64,000 bases of DNA from Microbacterium sp. cf046 (GCF_900114345.1 NZ_FOZJ01000001.1:992001-1056000), one strand, 5' to 3'; positions 33,117 to 42,544 are shown, counted from the stretch's first letter. The notes: generated by a model not told the origin, from the sequence alone. Translations and numbers: made by a program.

Positions 33117-33739
33117 CGGATCTCCCTGACGAGGAGACCGTCCGGGTCCGTCGTGCGGCGTCGACCGGTACCCCACCGGACGGTCCGGGCGACGCGCTGC
33201 CGGGGGATGCGACCCAGCCCTCGGGCCAGACCGAGCGGGCCGGAGACACGGAGCCCGACACCGAGAGCGGCACCGCAGACCGGCGGCGGTCGGCCGACAC
33301 GGTGGCCGCGAGCCAGGACGGCACCCCGGGGCCGACGCGACGCCGTTCGACCTACGTCGACGGGGGCGGGGGCGAGCAGACCGACGGTTCGACGTTCATC
33401 GCCCGCCGCGAGACGCGCCGCCGAGCCGAGCGGGTGCACGCGACGACAACCCCCGGCGTGCCCGCATCCGGCGCACCGCCCCTCGACGCGCCCGCCGGGC
33501 GGGTGGCGTCCGTTCCGGACACCGCATCCGACGTCTACCGCCCGCGCACCGGGGAGCCGGCCGTGGTCGCTCGAACGCCCCCGCAGAGCCGGGCGGCGCA
33601 GGCACCTGTCGACGGCGACGCCGCGTCGGCCGCGGAGCGGAGGAAGGCACGCCGGACCGCGCTGCTCGTCGTCGTGGCGGCATCCGTCCTCGCGCTCGCC
33701 GCCGGCGCATCGCTGATCGCGCTCACGATCAACCTGTGA
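33113..33739 (+). CDS. Thr-rich tail-anchored protein, candidate kinase substrate / FHA ligand
   Basis: 208 aa. Almost all of it is low-complexity, hydrophilic and probably disordered. A single C-terminal membrane helix (ARRTALLVVVAASVLALAAG...) ends the protein. Two motifs resemble the acidic-Thr-x-x-x-Arg-Arg site in the FHA protein: DEETVRVRR near the N-terminus and DGSTFIARRETRRR in the middle. It overlaps the FHA gene by ATGA and is the last gene of the seven-gene run. No family recognised. A scaffold role for phospho-dependent assembly is inference. Confidence 0.75.
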   Translation: MTDLPDEETVRVRRAASTGTPPDGPGDALPGDATQPSGQTERAGDTEPDTESGTADRRRSADTVAASQDGTPGPTRRRSTYVDGGGGEQTDGSTFIARRETRRRAERVHATTTPGVPASGAPPLDAPAGRVASVPDTASDVYRPRTGEPAVVARTPPQSRAAQAPVDGDAASAAERRKARRTALLVVVAASVLALAAGASLIALTINL

Positions 33740-33752
33740 GGTTCGGGCGCGT

Positions 33753-33782
33753 TTGACCGCCCCCGCTCCGACCGCGTATCAT
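33753..33782 (+). promoter_or_regulatory. Promoter of rpsL-rpsG(-fusA)
   Basis: -35 TTGACC (33753-33758), 18-nt spacer, -10 TATCAT (33777-33782). Predicted start near 33789. Confidence 0.7.
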
Positions 33783-33788
33783 TGACAG

Positions 33789-34029
33789 GGTGTGCGCATG
33801 TGCGCGCCTTGTGCTGCGCCTCGGCGCAGGGCGAGGAAGCCGGCGCCACATCTCAGGGAAAAGCCTGCGAACAGGCGGCCCCCACGGCATACCCACCACA
33901 CACACTCGCGTCATTCATCATGCCGCGCCGGTGGGTCCGCGTGAGCCTCAGACGAAACAGATCGAAAGATCCGCGAGTCCGAGGGGAGACCACGACGCTG
34001 TCACCGTGCAGCACTTACAAGGAGAGAAC
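33789..34029 (+). promoter_or_regulatory. rpsL 5' leader
   Basis: About 240 nt without a gene. It contains a 6-bp hairpin CTGCGC/GCGCAG closed by a CTCG loop (33814-33829). It ends with AAGGAGAG just upstream of the GTG start of rpsL. No clear leader peptide was found. Confidence 0.5.
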
Positions 34030-34398
34030 GTGCCAACTATTCAGCAGTTGGTTCGCAAGGGACGCTCGCCGAAGGTCGCGAAGACCAAGGCACCCGCCCT
34101 CAAGTCGAACCCCCAGCAGGCCGGCGTCTGCACCCGCGTGTACACGACCACGCCCAAGAAGCCGAACTCGGCGATGCGCAAGGTCGCCCGTGTCAAGCTC
34201 CGCAACGGCACCGAGGTCACCGCGTACATCCCCGGCGAGGGCCACAACCTGCAGGAGCACTCGCTCGTGCTCGTCCGCGGCGGTCGCGTGAAAGACCTCC
34301 CCGGCGTGCGCTACAAGATCGTCCGCGGCGCCCTGGACACCCAGGCCGTCAAGAACCGTAAGCAGGCTCGCAGCCGCTACGGCGCGAAGAAGGGTTAA
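34030..34398 (+). CDS. rpsL: 30S ribosomal protein S12
   Basis: 122 aa, GTG start with AAGGAGAG upstream; family-typical start [13 protein letters not shown]12 sits at the decoding centre of the 30S subunit. The conserved loops [10 protein letters not shown] and [12 protein letters not shown] are present, with the lysines whose substitution gives streptomycin resistance unchanged. First gene of the str cluster, followed 5 nt later by rpsG. It is separated from rpoC by about 18 kb of accessory genes. Confidence 0.97.
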   Translation: MPTIQQLVRKGRSPKVAKTKAPALKSNPQQAGVCTRVYTTTPKKPNSAMRKVARVKLRNGTEVTAYIPGEGHNLQEHSLVLVRGGRVKDLPGVRYKIVRGALDTQAVKNRKQARSRYGAKKG

Positions 34399-34403
34399 GG
34401 AAC

Positions 34404-34874
34404 ATGCCTCGCAAGGGACCCGCCCCGAAGCGCCCGGTCGTCAACGACCCGGTCTACGGCGCGCCGATCGTCAGCCAGCTCGTCAACAAGATCCTCGTCG
34501 ACGGCAAGAAGTCGCTCGCCGAGTCGATCGTCTACACCGCCCTGAAGGGCGTCGAGGCCAAGAACGGCCAGGACGCCGTCGCCACCCTCAAGAAGGCGCT
34601 CGACAACGTGCGTCCGACCCTCGAGGTCAAGAGCCGCCGCGTCGGCGGCTCGACCTACCAGGTGCCCGTCGAGGTCAAGCCGCACCGCGCGAACACCCTC
34701 GCGCTGCGCTGGCTCGTCAGCTACGCGAAGGGCCGTCGTGAGAAGACGATGACCGAGCGCCTGCAGAACGAGATCCTGGACGCCTCGAACGGCCTGGGTG
34801 CCGCGGTCAAGCGCCGCGAAGACACCCACAAGATGGCCGAGTCGAACCGCGCGTTCGCGCACTACCGCTGGTAA
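34404..34874 (+). CDS. rpsG: 30S ribosomal protein S7
   Basis: 156 aa, the standard length. Starts [19 protein letters not shown]; the conserved [14 protein letters not shown] and [12 protein letters not shown] segments bind 16S rRNA, and the C-terminus [15 protein letters not shown] is typical. S7 nucleates assembly of the 30S head and is the autoregulator of the str operon in E. coli. A 13-bp hairpin follows the stop, so fusA expression may be partly separate. Confidence 0.97.
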   Translation: MPRKGPAPKRPVVNDPVYGAPIVSQLVNKILVDGKKSLAESIVYTALKGVEAKNGQDAVATLKKALDNVRPTLEVKSRRVGGSTYQVPVEVKPHRANTLALRWLVSYAKGRREKTMTERLQNEILDASNGLGAAVKRREDTHKMAESNRAFAHYRW

Positions 34875-34884
34875 CAGCCTCCGA

Positions 34885-34915
34885 GATGCGGGGGCTGGGA
34901 TCCAGCCCCCGCATC
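34885..34915 (+). terminator. Hairpin between rpsG and fusA (attenuator or processing site)
   Basis: Perfect 13-bp stem GATGCGGGGGCTG / CAGCCCCCGCATC with a 5-nt loop, followed by CCCCTGTCAT and no U-run. It may attenuate or protect the rpsL-rpsG message. Confidence 0.6.
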
Positions 34916-34943
34916 CCCCTGTCATAGATAAGGAAGAGACCCC

Positions 34944-37058
34944 GTGGCACAAGACGTGCTCACCGACCTCACGAAGGTCCGCAACATCGGCATCATGGCG
35001 CACATCGATGCCGGCAAGACGACGACGACCGAGCGCATCCTGTTCTACACGGGAACCAACCACAAGATCGGCGAGACCCACGACGGCGCCTCGACCACCG
35101 ACTGGATGGAGCAGGAGCAGGAGCGTGGCATCACGATCACCTCCGCCGCGGTCACGTGCTTCTGGGACAAGAACCAGATCAACATCATCGACACCCCCGG
35201 CCACGTGGACTTCACGGTCGAGGTGGAGCGGTCGCTGCGCGTCCTCGACGGCGCCGTCGCCGTCTTCGACGGCAAGGAGGGCGTCGAGCCCCAGTCCGAG
35301 ACCGTGTGGCGCCAGGCCGACAAGTACAACGTGCCGCGCATCTGCTTCGTCAACAAGATGGACAAGCTCGGTGCCGACTTCTACTTCACGGTCGACACGA
35401 TCATCAACAAGCTCAAGGCGAAGCCACTGGTCATCCAGCTGCCCATCGGCGTCGAGAACGACTTCGTCGGCGTGGTCGACCTGGTCGAGATGCGCGCGCT
35501 GGTCTGGGCGGGCGACGCCAAGGGTGATGTCACCATGGGTGCCAAGTACGACATCCAGGAGATCCCCGCCGACATGGCTGATGTGGTCGCCAAGTATCGC
35601 GAAGAGCTGCTGGAGACTGTCGCCGAGACCGACGAGGAGCTTCTCGAGAAGCACTTCGGCGGCGAAGCGCTGACGGTTGCCGAGATCAAGGCTGCGATCC
35701 GCAAGCTGACCGTCAACTCCGAGATCTACCCCGTGCTCTGCGGCTCGGCGTTCAAGAACCGCGGCGTGCAGCCGATGCTCGACGCCGTCATCGACTACCT
35801 GCCGTCGCCCCTGGACGTGCCGGCGATCGAGGCGCACGATCCGAAGAACGAAGAGACCGTCATCCTGCGCCACTCCGACCGCGACGAGCCCTTCACGGCG
35901 CTCGCGTTCAAGATCGTGACGCACCCGTTCTTCGGTCGCCTCACCTATATCCGCGTGTACTCCGGTCACCTGGATTCCGGTGGACAGATCGTCAACTCGA
36001 CCAAGTCCAAGAAGGAGCGCATCGGGAAGATCTTCCAGATGTACGCCAACAAGGAGAACCCGGTCGACTCGGTGACCGCCGGTCACATCTACGCGGTCAT
36101 CGGCCTCAAGGACACCACCACGGGCGACACGCTCTCCGATTCGCAGCACCAGGTCGTGCTCGAGTCGATGACGTTCCCCGAGCCGGTCATCGAGGTCGCG
36201 ATCGAGCCCAAGACCAAGGCCGACCAGGAGAAGCTGGGTCTCGCGATCCAGAAGCTCGCGGAGGAGGACCCGACGTTCCGCGTCGAGCAGAACTCCGACA
36301 CCGGTCAGACCGTCATCAAGGGCATGGGCGAGCTGCACCTGGATATCCTGGTCGACCGCATGAAGCGGGAGTTCCGCGTCGAGGCGAACGTCGGCAAGCC
36401 CCAGGTCGCGTACCGCGAGACGATCAAGAAGGCCGTCGAGCGCCACGACTACACGCACAAGAAGCAGACCGGTGGTTCGGGTCAGTTCGCGAAGATCCAG
36501 TTCGCGCTCGAGCCCCTCGACCTCGCTGCCGATGAGACCTACGAGTTCGACAACAAGGTCACCGGTGGCCGCATCCCGCGCGAGTACATCCCCTCGATCA
36601 ACCAGGGTTTCCAGGACGCGATGAACGTGGGAGTCCTCGCGGGCTACCCCATGGTCGGCGTCAAGGCGATCCTGCTCGACGGCGCGGCGCACGACGTCGA
36701 CTCGTCCGAGATGGCGTTCAAGATCGCCGGCTCGATGGGCTTCAAGGAGGCCGCCCGCAAGGCGAACCCCGTGATCCTCGAGCCGATCATGGGTGTCGAG
36801 GTGCGAACCCCCGAGGAGTACATGGGCGACGTCATCGGCGACCTGAACTCGCGTCGCGGGCAGATCCAGTCGATGGAGGACGCCCAGGGCGTCAAGGTCG
36901 TCAAGGCTCTGGTGCCGCTGTCGGAGATGTTCGGCTACATCGGCGACCTGCGCTCGAAGACCTCGGGCCGGGCCGTGTACTCGATGGAGTTCGACAGCTA
37001 CGCAGAGGTTCCCCGCAACGTGGCCGACGAGATCGTCCAAAAGAACAAGGGCGAATAG
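34944..37058 (+). CDS. fusA: Elongation factor G
   Basis: 704 aa, GTG start with AAGGAAGAG upstream. Translocation GTPase of the ribosome. The G domain has [12 protein letters not shown] (P-loop), RGITITSAA (switch I), DTPGHVDFT and NKMD; domains II-V follow to the normal end (...[13 protein letters not shown]). The switch I and domain IV regions ([16 protein letters not shown]) look intact. It lies 69 nt after rpsG and upstream of tuf, the classic str order. Confidence 0.98.
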   Translation: MAQDVLTDLTKVRNIGIMAHIDAGKTTTTERILFYTGTNHKIGETHDGASTTDWMEQEQERGITITSAAVTCFWDKNQINIIDTPGHVDFTVEVERSLRVLDGAVAVFDGKEGVEPQSETVWRQADKYNVPRICFVNKMDKLGADFYFTVDTIINKLKAKPLVIQLPIGVENDFVGVVDLVEMRALVWAGDAKGDVTMGAKYDIQEIPADMADVVAKYREELLETVAETDEELLEKHFGGEALTVAEIKAAIRKLTVNSEIYPVLCGSAFKNRGVQPMLDAVIDYLPSPLDVPAIEAHDPKNEETVILRHSDRDEPFTALAFKIVTHPFFGRLTYIRVYSGHLDSGGQIVNSTKSKKERIGKIFQMYANKENPVDSVTAGHIYAVIGLKDTTTGDTLSDSQHQVVLESMTFPEPVIEVAIEPKTKADQEKLGLAIQKLAEEDPTFRVEQNSDTGQTVIKGMGELHLDILVDRMKREFRVEANVGKPQVAYRETIKKAVERHDYTHKKQTGGSGQFAKIQFALEPLDLAADETYEFDNKVTGGRIPREYIPSINQGFQDAMNVGVLAGYPMVGVKAILLDGAAHDVDSSEMAFKIAGSMGFKEAARKANPVILEPIMGVEVRTPEEYMGDVIGDLNSRRGQIQSMEDAQGVKVVKALVPLSEMFGYIGDLRSKTSGRAVYSMEFDSYAEVPRNVADEIVQKNKGE

Positions 37059-37063
37059 CCCGG

Positions 37064-37144
37064 ATGGATGCCGCGGCCCTGCGCGGCGGCATCCATCGCC
37101 CCACAACTTCACAGTCTCAGTAACAACCTCTCTACTAAAGTAGA
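37064..37144 (+). promoter_or_regulatory. fusA-tuf intergenic region: hairpin plus AT-rich palindrome
   Basis: An 11-bp stem ATGGATGCCGC / GCGGCATCCAT (37064-37074 with 37086-37096) could attenuate transcription after fusA. An unusually AT-rich stretch (37100-37165) follows. It contains the palindrome TCTACTAAAGTAGA (37131-37144), and a weak promoter match TTCACA-N19-TACTAA (37108-37138). It may give tuf its own transcript. Confidence 0.45.
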
Positions 37145-37217
37145 AACCAATCCCCGTAGAGAACCGATCGCAAACCAGTGCCCGGCGCATCTACATGAAC
37201 GTCCTGAGGAGGACCCA

Positions 37218-38411
37218 GTGGCTAAGGCCAAGTTCGAGCGGACCAAGCCGCACGTAAACATCGGAACGATCGGTCACGTCGACCACGGCAAGACCACGCT
37301 GACCGCTGCCATCTCGAAGGTGCTCGCTGACAAGTACCCGTCGGCCACCAACGTGCAGCGCGACTTCGCGTCGATCGACTCCGCTCCCGAAGAGCGCCAG
37401 CGCGGCATCACGATCAACATCTCGCACGTCGAGTACGAGACGCCGAAGCGCCACTACGCGCACGTCGACGCCCCCGGTCACGCCGACTACATCAAGAACA
37501 TGATCACCGGTGCTGCCCAGATGGACGGCGCGATCCTCGTGGTCGCCGCCACCGACGGCCCGATGGCTCAGACGCGCGAGCACGTGCTGCTGGCCAAGCA
37601 GGTCGGCGTGCCGTACCTGCTGGTCGCGCTGAACAAGTCCGACATGGTCGACGACGAGGAGATCCTGGAGCTCGTCGAGCTCGAGGTCCGCGAGCTGCTG
37701 TCGAGCCAGGACTTCGACGGCGACAACGCTCCCGTCATCCGCGTCTCGGGCCTGAAGGCGCTCGAGGGCGACGCCGAATGGACCGAGAAGATCGTCGAGC
37801 TCATGGAAGCCGTCGACGACTCGATCCCCGACCCGGTGCGTGACAAGGACAAGCCGTTCCTCATGCCCATCGAGGACGTCTTCACCATCACCGGCCGTGG
37901 CACGGTCGTGACGGGTCGCGCCGAGCGCGGCACCCTCGCGATCAACTCCGAGGTCGAGATCGTGGGTCTGCGCCCGACGCAGAAGACGATCGTCACCGGT
38001 ATCGAGATGTTCCACAAGCAGCTCGACGAGGCATGGGCCGGCGAGAACTGTGGTCTGCTCCTGCGCGGCACCAAGCGTGACGACGTCGAGCGCGGCCAGG
38101 TCGTCGTCAAGCCCGGTTCGGTCACCCCGCACACCAACTTCGAGGGCACGGCGTACATCCTGTCCAAGGAGGAGGGCGGCCGTCACAACCCGTTCTTCAC
38201 GAACTACCGCCCGCAGTTCTACTTCCGCACCACCGACGTCACCGGCGTCATCACGCTGCCCGAGGGCACCGAGATGGTCATGCCCGGCGACACCACCGAC
38301 ATGACGGTCGAGCTGATCCAGCCCATCGCCATGGAAGAGGGCCTCGGCTACGCGATCCGTGAGGGTGGCCGCACCGTCGGCGCCGGCACGGTCGTGAAGA
38401 TCCTGAAGTAA
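37218..38411 (+). CDS. tuf: Elongation factor Tu
   Basis: 397 aa, GTG start with the strong site GAGGAGG (37206-37212) 5 nt upstream. GTPase delivering aminoacyl-tRNA to the ribosome. Motifs: [58 protein letters not shown]. Domains II and III are complete to [15 protein letters not shown]. Codon use is strongly biased, as expected for a highly expressed gene. A terminator follows, ending the str cluster. Confidence 0.98.
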   Translation: MAKAKFERTKPHVNIGTIGHVDHGKTTLTAAISKVLADKYPSATNVQRDFASIDSAPEERQRGITINISHVEYETPKRHYAHVDAPGHADYIKNMITGAAQMDGAILVVAATDGPMAQTREHVLLAKQVGVPYLLVALNKSDMVDDEEILELVELEVRELLSSQDFDGDNAPVIRVSGLKALEGDAEWTEKIVELMEAVDDSIPDPVRDKDKPFLMPIEDVFTITGRGTVVTGRAERGTLAINSEVEIVGLRPTQKTIVTGIEMFHKQLDEAWAGENCGLLLRGTKRDDVERGQVVVKPGSVTPHTNFEGTAYILSKEEGGRHNPFFTNYRPQFYFRTTDVTGVITLPEGTEMVMPGDTTDMTVELIQPIAMEEGLGYAIREGGRTVGAGTVVKILK

Positions 38412-38416
38412 GCACG

Positions 38417-38452
38417 GTTGTCGAGTAGGTCGCTCTGCGACCGTATCGAGAC
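38417..38452. repeat. REP-like palindromic repeat, copy 1
   Basis: Read on the minus strand it begins GTCTCGATACGG, then a small hairpin GGTCGC-AGA-GCGACC, then CTCGAC. A second copy with the same 12-mer and a variant GC hairpin lies at 59271-59307. Both sit between ribosomal-type operons. Confidence 0.55.
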
Positions 38453-38471
38453 ACGCCCGTAAGCGATCCTG

Positions 38472-38502
38472 AGAGGGTCGGGCCACTGGCCCGGCCCTCT
38501 CT
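38472..38502 (+). terminator. tuf terminator
   Basis: 13-bp stem GAGAGGGTCGGGC / GCCCGGCCCTCTC (one G-T pair) with a short loop, 60 nt after the tuf stop, followed by TTCG. Confidence 0.7.
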
Positions 38503-38566
38503 TCGCGTCTGCGCCGGCCGACTCCCGCCCGGTCGGCGTTCACGGCGGTTTCCGGGCTTGCCTCGT

Positions 38567-38572
38567 TAGGAT
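38567..38572 (+). promoter_or_regulatory. -10 element placed for leaderless transcription of the DUF4012 gene
   Basis: TAGGAT followed by exactly 6 nt and the GTG start at 38579. No Shine-Dalgarno is present. Confidence 0.45.
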
Positions 38573-38578
38573 TCTTCA

Positions 38579-40411
38579 GTGCCCGAATCACACCCGAATG
38601 ACGACCTGATCGACGCGCGTCCGCGCCGGCGCCGCCGCCGGATCTGGCCGTGGGTGCTGGGCATCGTCGGCATCATCATCATCGTGCTCATCGCGGCGGG
38701 CATCGCCGGCGCGAAGCTCTTCTCAGAGGCGATGGACGTGCGATCCGATCTGGAGTCGGCGAAGTCCCGTCTGAGCAACGTGACCGAGCTGGTGCGCAGC
38801 GGCGATCAGGCCCAGTTCGACACGGTGGCCGCCGAGGTGCTGGGGTACACCTCCAGCGCCGACCGGATCGTGCAGGGCCCGCTCTGGGAGTATGCGTCGT
38901 GGATCCCGTTCGTCGGGCAGAACATCGCGGCCATCCGCTCCACGACCGAGGCGACGCATCTGCTCGTGCGGGACGCGCTCCCTGCGAGCTTCACCGTGCT
39001 CGGCGCGATGCAGCGCGAGAACATCCGCTTCGAAGGCGGAGGCTTCAACCTCGCGACCTTCCGCCAGGCGCTGGACGCGCTCCCGGCCGTGGACGCCGCG
39101 TTCGCGGAGGCTCAGCAGAAGATCGCCGGCATCGATCGCGATGATCTGCTCCCGATCGTGGACGACGCGGTCGGCCAGGTGATCGAGGTGATCGACCAGG
39201 CCGCGCCGTTGGCGCACACCGCGACGGAGGTCCTGCCGACGGCGCTGACGATGCTCGGCGAGCAGGGGCCGAGGACGTACCTGGTCATCTTCCAGAACAA
39301 CGCCGAGATCCGCGCGACCGGCGGCGAGGGTGCCGCCGCGGTGTACGTCCGAGCTGACGGAGGTCGCCTCACTCTGGAAGGGCAGACCGGATCGACCACC
39401 TTCGAGTCTCCTGGGCTCACCGGCGTGCAGCACCTCGATCTGCCGGCGGACACCCTGGCCCTCTACGACGACGAGTTCGCCCGGTTCTCGCAGAACTACA
39501 CGAAGACCCCGAACTTCCCCACAGCCGCGCGGATGTTCCAGGCGATCGCCGCGAAGACCGGCTACGGGGTCGACGGTGTCGTCTCGCTGGATCCCGTCGT
39601 GCTCAGCGACATCCTCGCGGTGACCGGACCGGTCACCGTCGACGGCATCGAGGTCAACGCCGACAACGCGCTGCAGATCCTGCTGAGCGACACGTACCTC
39701 CGCAACCCCGGCGACCAGGGGCCGGCTGACGCATTCTTCGCGGCCACCTCCGCGACGGTGTTCCAGAAGCTCGTCTCGGGCGACTGGGATCTGATGAAGA
39801 TGCTCGACGTCTTCGCAGCGGCCGGCGAGCAGCAGCGTCTGTACGGCTGGTTCGGCCGTGAGGACGAGGAGGTCGTCGCCCGCGAGCTGGGCATCGACGG
39901 CGCGATGAAGGCCGACAACGCGGAGACGACCGAGGTCGGCATCTTCCTCAACGACGCAGCCGTCAGCAAGCTCGAGTACTACCTGTCGACCTCGGTCGAT
40001 GTGTCCTGCAATCCCGCGGACCGCACGGTCACGACGTCCATCACGATGACGAACTCGGTGGACCGCGACGATCTGACCTTCCACATCCTCGCCCGCCGTT
40101 CGCCGAGCTATGGAGGCAGCGGCACGTCGATGCTCCTGGATGTGCTCTACTTCGCACCACCGGGCGCCACGATCGCCGGCGTGGATCCGGCCGAGGGCGA
40201 TGCCCAGGATCTGGCGCGCACGAGCACGGAGGACGGCAGGAACGCCCAGAGCATCGCCGTGCTGCTGGACCGCGGCCAGACGCGGACCGTGACATACACG
40301 AGCGTCCTGCCGGAGGGACCGCTCGGACCGATCTCGGTGCGCTACAGCCCGACCGTCACGGACACGCCCGTCACGATCGCGCCGGCGTGCGCGGAGCTCA
40401 CCGGACCGTAG
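38579..40411 (+). CDS. DUF4012 domain membrane protein
   Basis: 610 aa, GTG start. A basic N-terminal stretch (RPRRRRRR) precedes one membrane helix (WPWVLGIVGIIIIVLIAAGI), so most of the protein is outside. The DUF4012 core is recognised by GPRTYLVIFQNNAEIRATGGEGAA and the GVDGVVSLDPVVLSDILAVTGPV region. DUF4012 proteins occur in Gram-positives near exopolysaccharide genes. Here the gene converges on a polyprenyl-phosphate sugar transferase, which supports a link to surface polysaccharide. The family resembles LytR-CpsA-Psr proteins in size and topology only loosely; the enzymatic role is unknown. Confidence 0.88.
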   Translation: MPESHPNDDLIDARPRRRRRRIWPWVLGIVGIIIIVLIAAGIAGAKLFSEAMDVRSDLESAKSRLSNVTELVRSGDQAQFDTVAAEVLGYTSSADRIVQGPLWEYASWIPFVGQNIAAIRSTTEATHLLVRDALPASFTVLGAMQRENIRFEGGGFNLATFRQALDALPAVDAAFAEAQQKIAGIDRDDLLPIVDDAVGQVIEVIDQAAPLAHTATEVLPTALTMLGEQGPRTYLVIFQNNAEIRATGGEGAAAVYVRADGGRLTLEGQTGSTTFESPGLTGVQHLDLPADTLALYDDEFARFSQNYTKTPNFPTAARMFQAIAAKTGYGVDGVVSLDPVVLSDILAVTGPVTVDGIEVNADNALQILLSDTYLRNPGDQGPADAFFAATSATVFQKLVSGDWDLMKMLDVFAAAGEQQRLYGWFGREDEEVVARELGIDGAMKADNAETTEVGIFLNDAAVSKLEYYLSTSVDVSCNPADRTVTTSITMTNSVDRDDLTFHILARRSPSYGGSGTSMLLDVLYFAPPGATIAGVDPAEGDAQDLARTSTEDGRNAQSIAVLLDRGQTRTVTYTSVLPEGPLGPISVRYSPTVTDTPVTIAPACAELTGP

Positions 40412-40514
40412 CCGGCGTCGCCGAGCGTGTTGAGGCGCTGCAGGCGAGCGTCGCGGCACGCCCTCAGGGCTCGCGGCTCAGGGAGCGTCGCGAGACGCCC
40501 AGCGGTTGCGCCGC

Positions 40515-42080
40515 TCAGGCCGAGGTGTTTCCCGGAGCGAGTGCCGCACGAGCGGTCTTGAACATGATCACGATGTCGCCGACGAGCGTCCAGTTCTCGA
40601 CGTACGAGAGGTCCAGGCGCACCGACTCCTCCCAGGAGAGTGTCGAGCGACCGCTGATCTGCCAGAGTCCGGTGATGCCCGGCTTGACCATGAACCGGCG
40701 GTGCACGTGGTCCGCGTAGCGCTCGACCTCGCGCGGCAGAGAGGGGCGAGGACCGACGAGCGACATCGAGCCGCCCAGGACGTTGAACAGCTGGGGCAGC
40801 TCGTCGAGGCTGTAGCGACGCAGGAAGCGGCCGATGCCGGTGACGCGCGGATCCTCGGTCATCTTGAAGAGCACTTCGTTGCCCGCGTTGCGGTGCGGCT
40901 CGAGCTCGGCGAGCAGATCTTCGGCGTTCGCGACCATCGTCCGGAACTTCAGCAGACGGAACTCGCGGCCGTCGAGGCCCACGCGCGTCTGACGGAACAG
41001 GATCGGTCCGTGCGTGGTCGAACCGATGACGAGCGCGATGACGCCCATCACCGGACTCAGCAGGATGACGCCGACCGTCGCCAGCAGCAGGTCGAGTCCG
41101 CGCTTGGCGAGCCGCTGGCCCTTGCTGTAGCGCGGCGTCTCGACGTGGATCAGGGGCAGGCCGGCGACCGGGCGGGTCTGGATGCGCGGGCCGACAACGT
41201 CGATGATGCCCGGTGCGAGCACGAGGTGCTGGCGTCCTGCCTCGAGCTGCCATGAGATCCGCTTGACCACGGACGGCGGCAGTTCGTCGGTGCTCGAGAT
41301 CGCGACCGTATCGGCCTGGACCGAGGCGAGCGCGGCCGAGACCGACAGCACGGAGCCGACGATCGGGATGTCGGTGCCGCGCACGTACTCACCCGGGATG
41401 CCGAGCGGCACGCACGCGCCGACGACGAGGTAGCCCGCGCTCGGCGTGCGCCGCAGCGCCTCGCCGATCTGCGCGACCGAGTTCTCCGAGCCCACGAGCA
41501 CGACGCGAGCGCTGAATGCGCCGCGCGCGCGCTTGACAACGAGCCACTGCCGCCACAGCCACCGCTCGACCAGGAGGAGCAGCATCCCGAGCGGGAAGGC
41601 GATCAGCAGGTACCCGCGCGCGACGTCGACGCGCAGCAGGAAGGCGAGGATCGCGATGATGCCGAAGAGCCTGATGCTGACCGAGATGATTCGGATGTAC
41701 TCGGTCGAGCCGGTGCCGATCGCGCGGTCGCTGCGGGAATCGATCAGGCTCAGGGACCACATCCAGGCCACGACGAGCAGAGCCGAGAAGAACCAGTACG
41801 ACACGACGCTCAGGCGCGAGTCCTCGCGGATCGACACCTGGGCGTTGCCCAGGCCGAACCACGCGATCTGGGTGCCGAAGGCGACCGCGACGAGCACGAT
41901 GAGATCGCTCAGCCACAGTCTGATGGCGTAGCGCCTGCGCCAGTCGGCTCCGACGGGAGGCCCGGCCGTGCCGGCATCCGTCAGATGGATCGCTTCGATT
42001 TCGCCCGGCGCGCGCCCCACCCGCACCGTGCCTGCTCCGGACGGCTTCTTCCTCGCCGAGCGGATGAGATTGGACGCCAC
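40515..42080 (-). CDS. Polyprenyl-phosphate sugar-1-phosphate transferase (exopolysaccharide initiation)
   Basis: 521 aa from a GTG at 42080 preceded by AAAGGGGAG; longer in-frame starts exist upstream, so the N-terminus is uncertain. Four hydrophobic segments in the first half (about 55-200) are followed by a Rossmann-like domain (SARVVLVGSENSVAQIGEAL). The catalytic bacterial sugar transferase domain then follows: KRGLDLLLATVGVILLSPVM membrane helix, ILFRQTRVGLDGREFRLLKFRTM, DPRVTGIGRFLRRYSLDELPQL, LVGPRP, KPGITGLWQISGR. The family moves a sugar phosphate from a UDP-sugar to undecaprenyl phosphate at the membrane, the first step of exopolysaccharide or O-unit synthesis. It is convergent with the DUF4012 gene; no other polysaccharide genes are in the window. 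Confidence 0.92.
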   Translation of the reverse strand: MASNLIRSARKKPSGAGTVRVGRAPGEIEAIHLTDAGTAGPPVGADWRRRYAIRLWLSDLIVLVAVAFGTQIAWFGLGNAQVSIREDSRLSVVSYWFFSALLVVAWMWSLSLIDSRSDRAIGTGSTEYIRIISVSIRLFGIIAILAFLLRVDVARGYLLIAFPLGMLLLLVERWLWRQWLVVKRARGAFSARVVLVGSENSVAQIGEALRRTPSAGYLVVGACVPLGIPGEYVRGTDIPIVGSVLSVSAALASVQADTVAISSTDELPPSVVKRISWQLEAGRQHLVLAPGIIDVVGPRIQTRPVAGLPLIHVETPRYSKGQRLAKRGLDLLLATVGVILLSPVMGVIALVIGSTTHGPILFRQTRVGLDGREFRLLKFRTMVANAEDLLAELEPHRNAGNEVLFKMTEDPRVTGIGRFLRRYSLDELPQLFNVLGGSMSLVGPRPSLPREVERYADHVHRRFMVKPGITGLWQISGRSTLSWEESVRLDLSYVENWTLVGDIVIMFKTARAALAPGNTSA

Positions 42081-42250
42081 AACTCCCCTTTCGCGTACGA
42101 GAACCACCCGGAGGTGATGTTCGCCGGTATGCATCCCCAGAACGCATACGACGCTCGCCGCAACCCTGCCATTGTGCCACCAATCAGGCAGATCTGTTCC
42201 TGGCGATCTGGCGCGAGCAGGCAATCGTGACCCGCCCGTGACGACGGGGT

Positions 42251-42264
42251 TCCCTCCGGAGGGA
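42251..42264. promoter_or_regulatory. Palindrome in the divergent intergenic region
   Basis: TCCCTCCGGAGGGA, a perfect 14-nt palindrome 55 nt upstream of the small antitoxin-like gene. A possible operator; no convincing promoter was found beside it. The rest of 42081-42318 holds nothing else I can support. Confidence 0.3.
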
Positions 42265-42318
42265 GAGTTCGCCAGACTGATCGGGCGATACACGCACACG
42301 CAATCGAAGGGGATGACC

Positions 42319-42534
42319 ATGGGCATCGAAGACCTCGTGAATCAGGGCAAGGACTTCCTGGATCAGAACAAGGACAAGATCGGCGAGGCGCTCAAGAGCG
42401 AGCAGGCGGAGGGTGTCAGCGACGGCGCGCTGGATGCCGCAGCGGACTTCGTGAAGAAGGTCGCACCGGCGGACGCGCACGCGACGGTGGACGACGTCCG
42501 CGACAACGTCGACAAGAGCATCGGGAACGAGTAG
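42319..42534 (+). CDS. Small Rv0909/MT0933-type antitoxin-like protein
   Basis: 71 aa. ATG at 42319 is 6 nt after GAAGGGG; an ATG two codons earlier is too close to it. The protein MGIEDLVNQGKDFLDQNKDK... is hydrophilic, acidic and helical. The pattern G-x-x-D-x-x-x-x-x-K-D-F-x-x-x-N-K-D-K is like the small actinobacterial family named for Mycobacterium Rv0909, called an antitoxin. No toxin-like gene is adjacent: upstream is the divergent transferase, downstream a terminator and the S10 promoter. It may simply be a small stress-type protein. The family assignment is from memory of the motif only. Confidence 0.6.
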   Translation: MGIEDLVNQGKDFLDQNKDKIGEALKSEQAEGVSDGALDAAADFVKKVAPADAHATVDDVRDNVDKSIGNE

Positions 42535-42544
42535 TCCCGCTTCC

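Noticed and set aside
37059..38578. tRNA genes around tuf
   Set aside because: No cloverleaf with the conserved T-arm GTTCGA pattern was found there. The hairpins are a terminator and the REP-like repeat. GGTTCGAAAC at 42991 in the S10 leader resembles a T-arm, but no acceptor or anticodon stem surrounds it.
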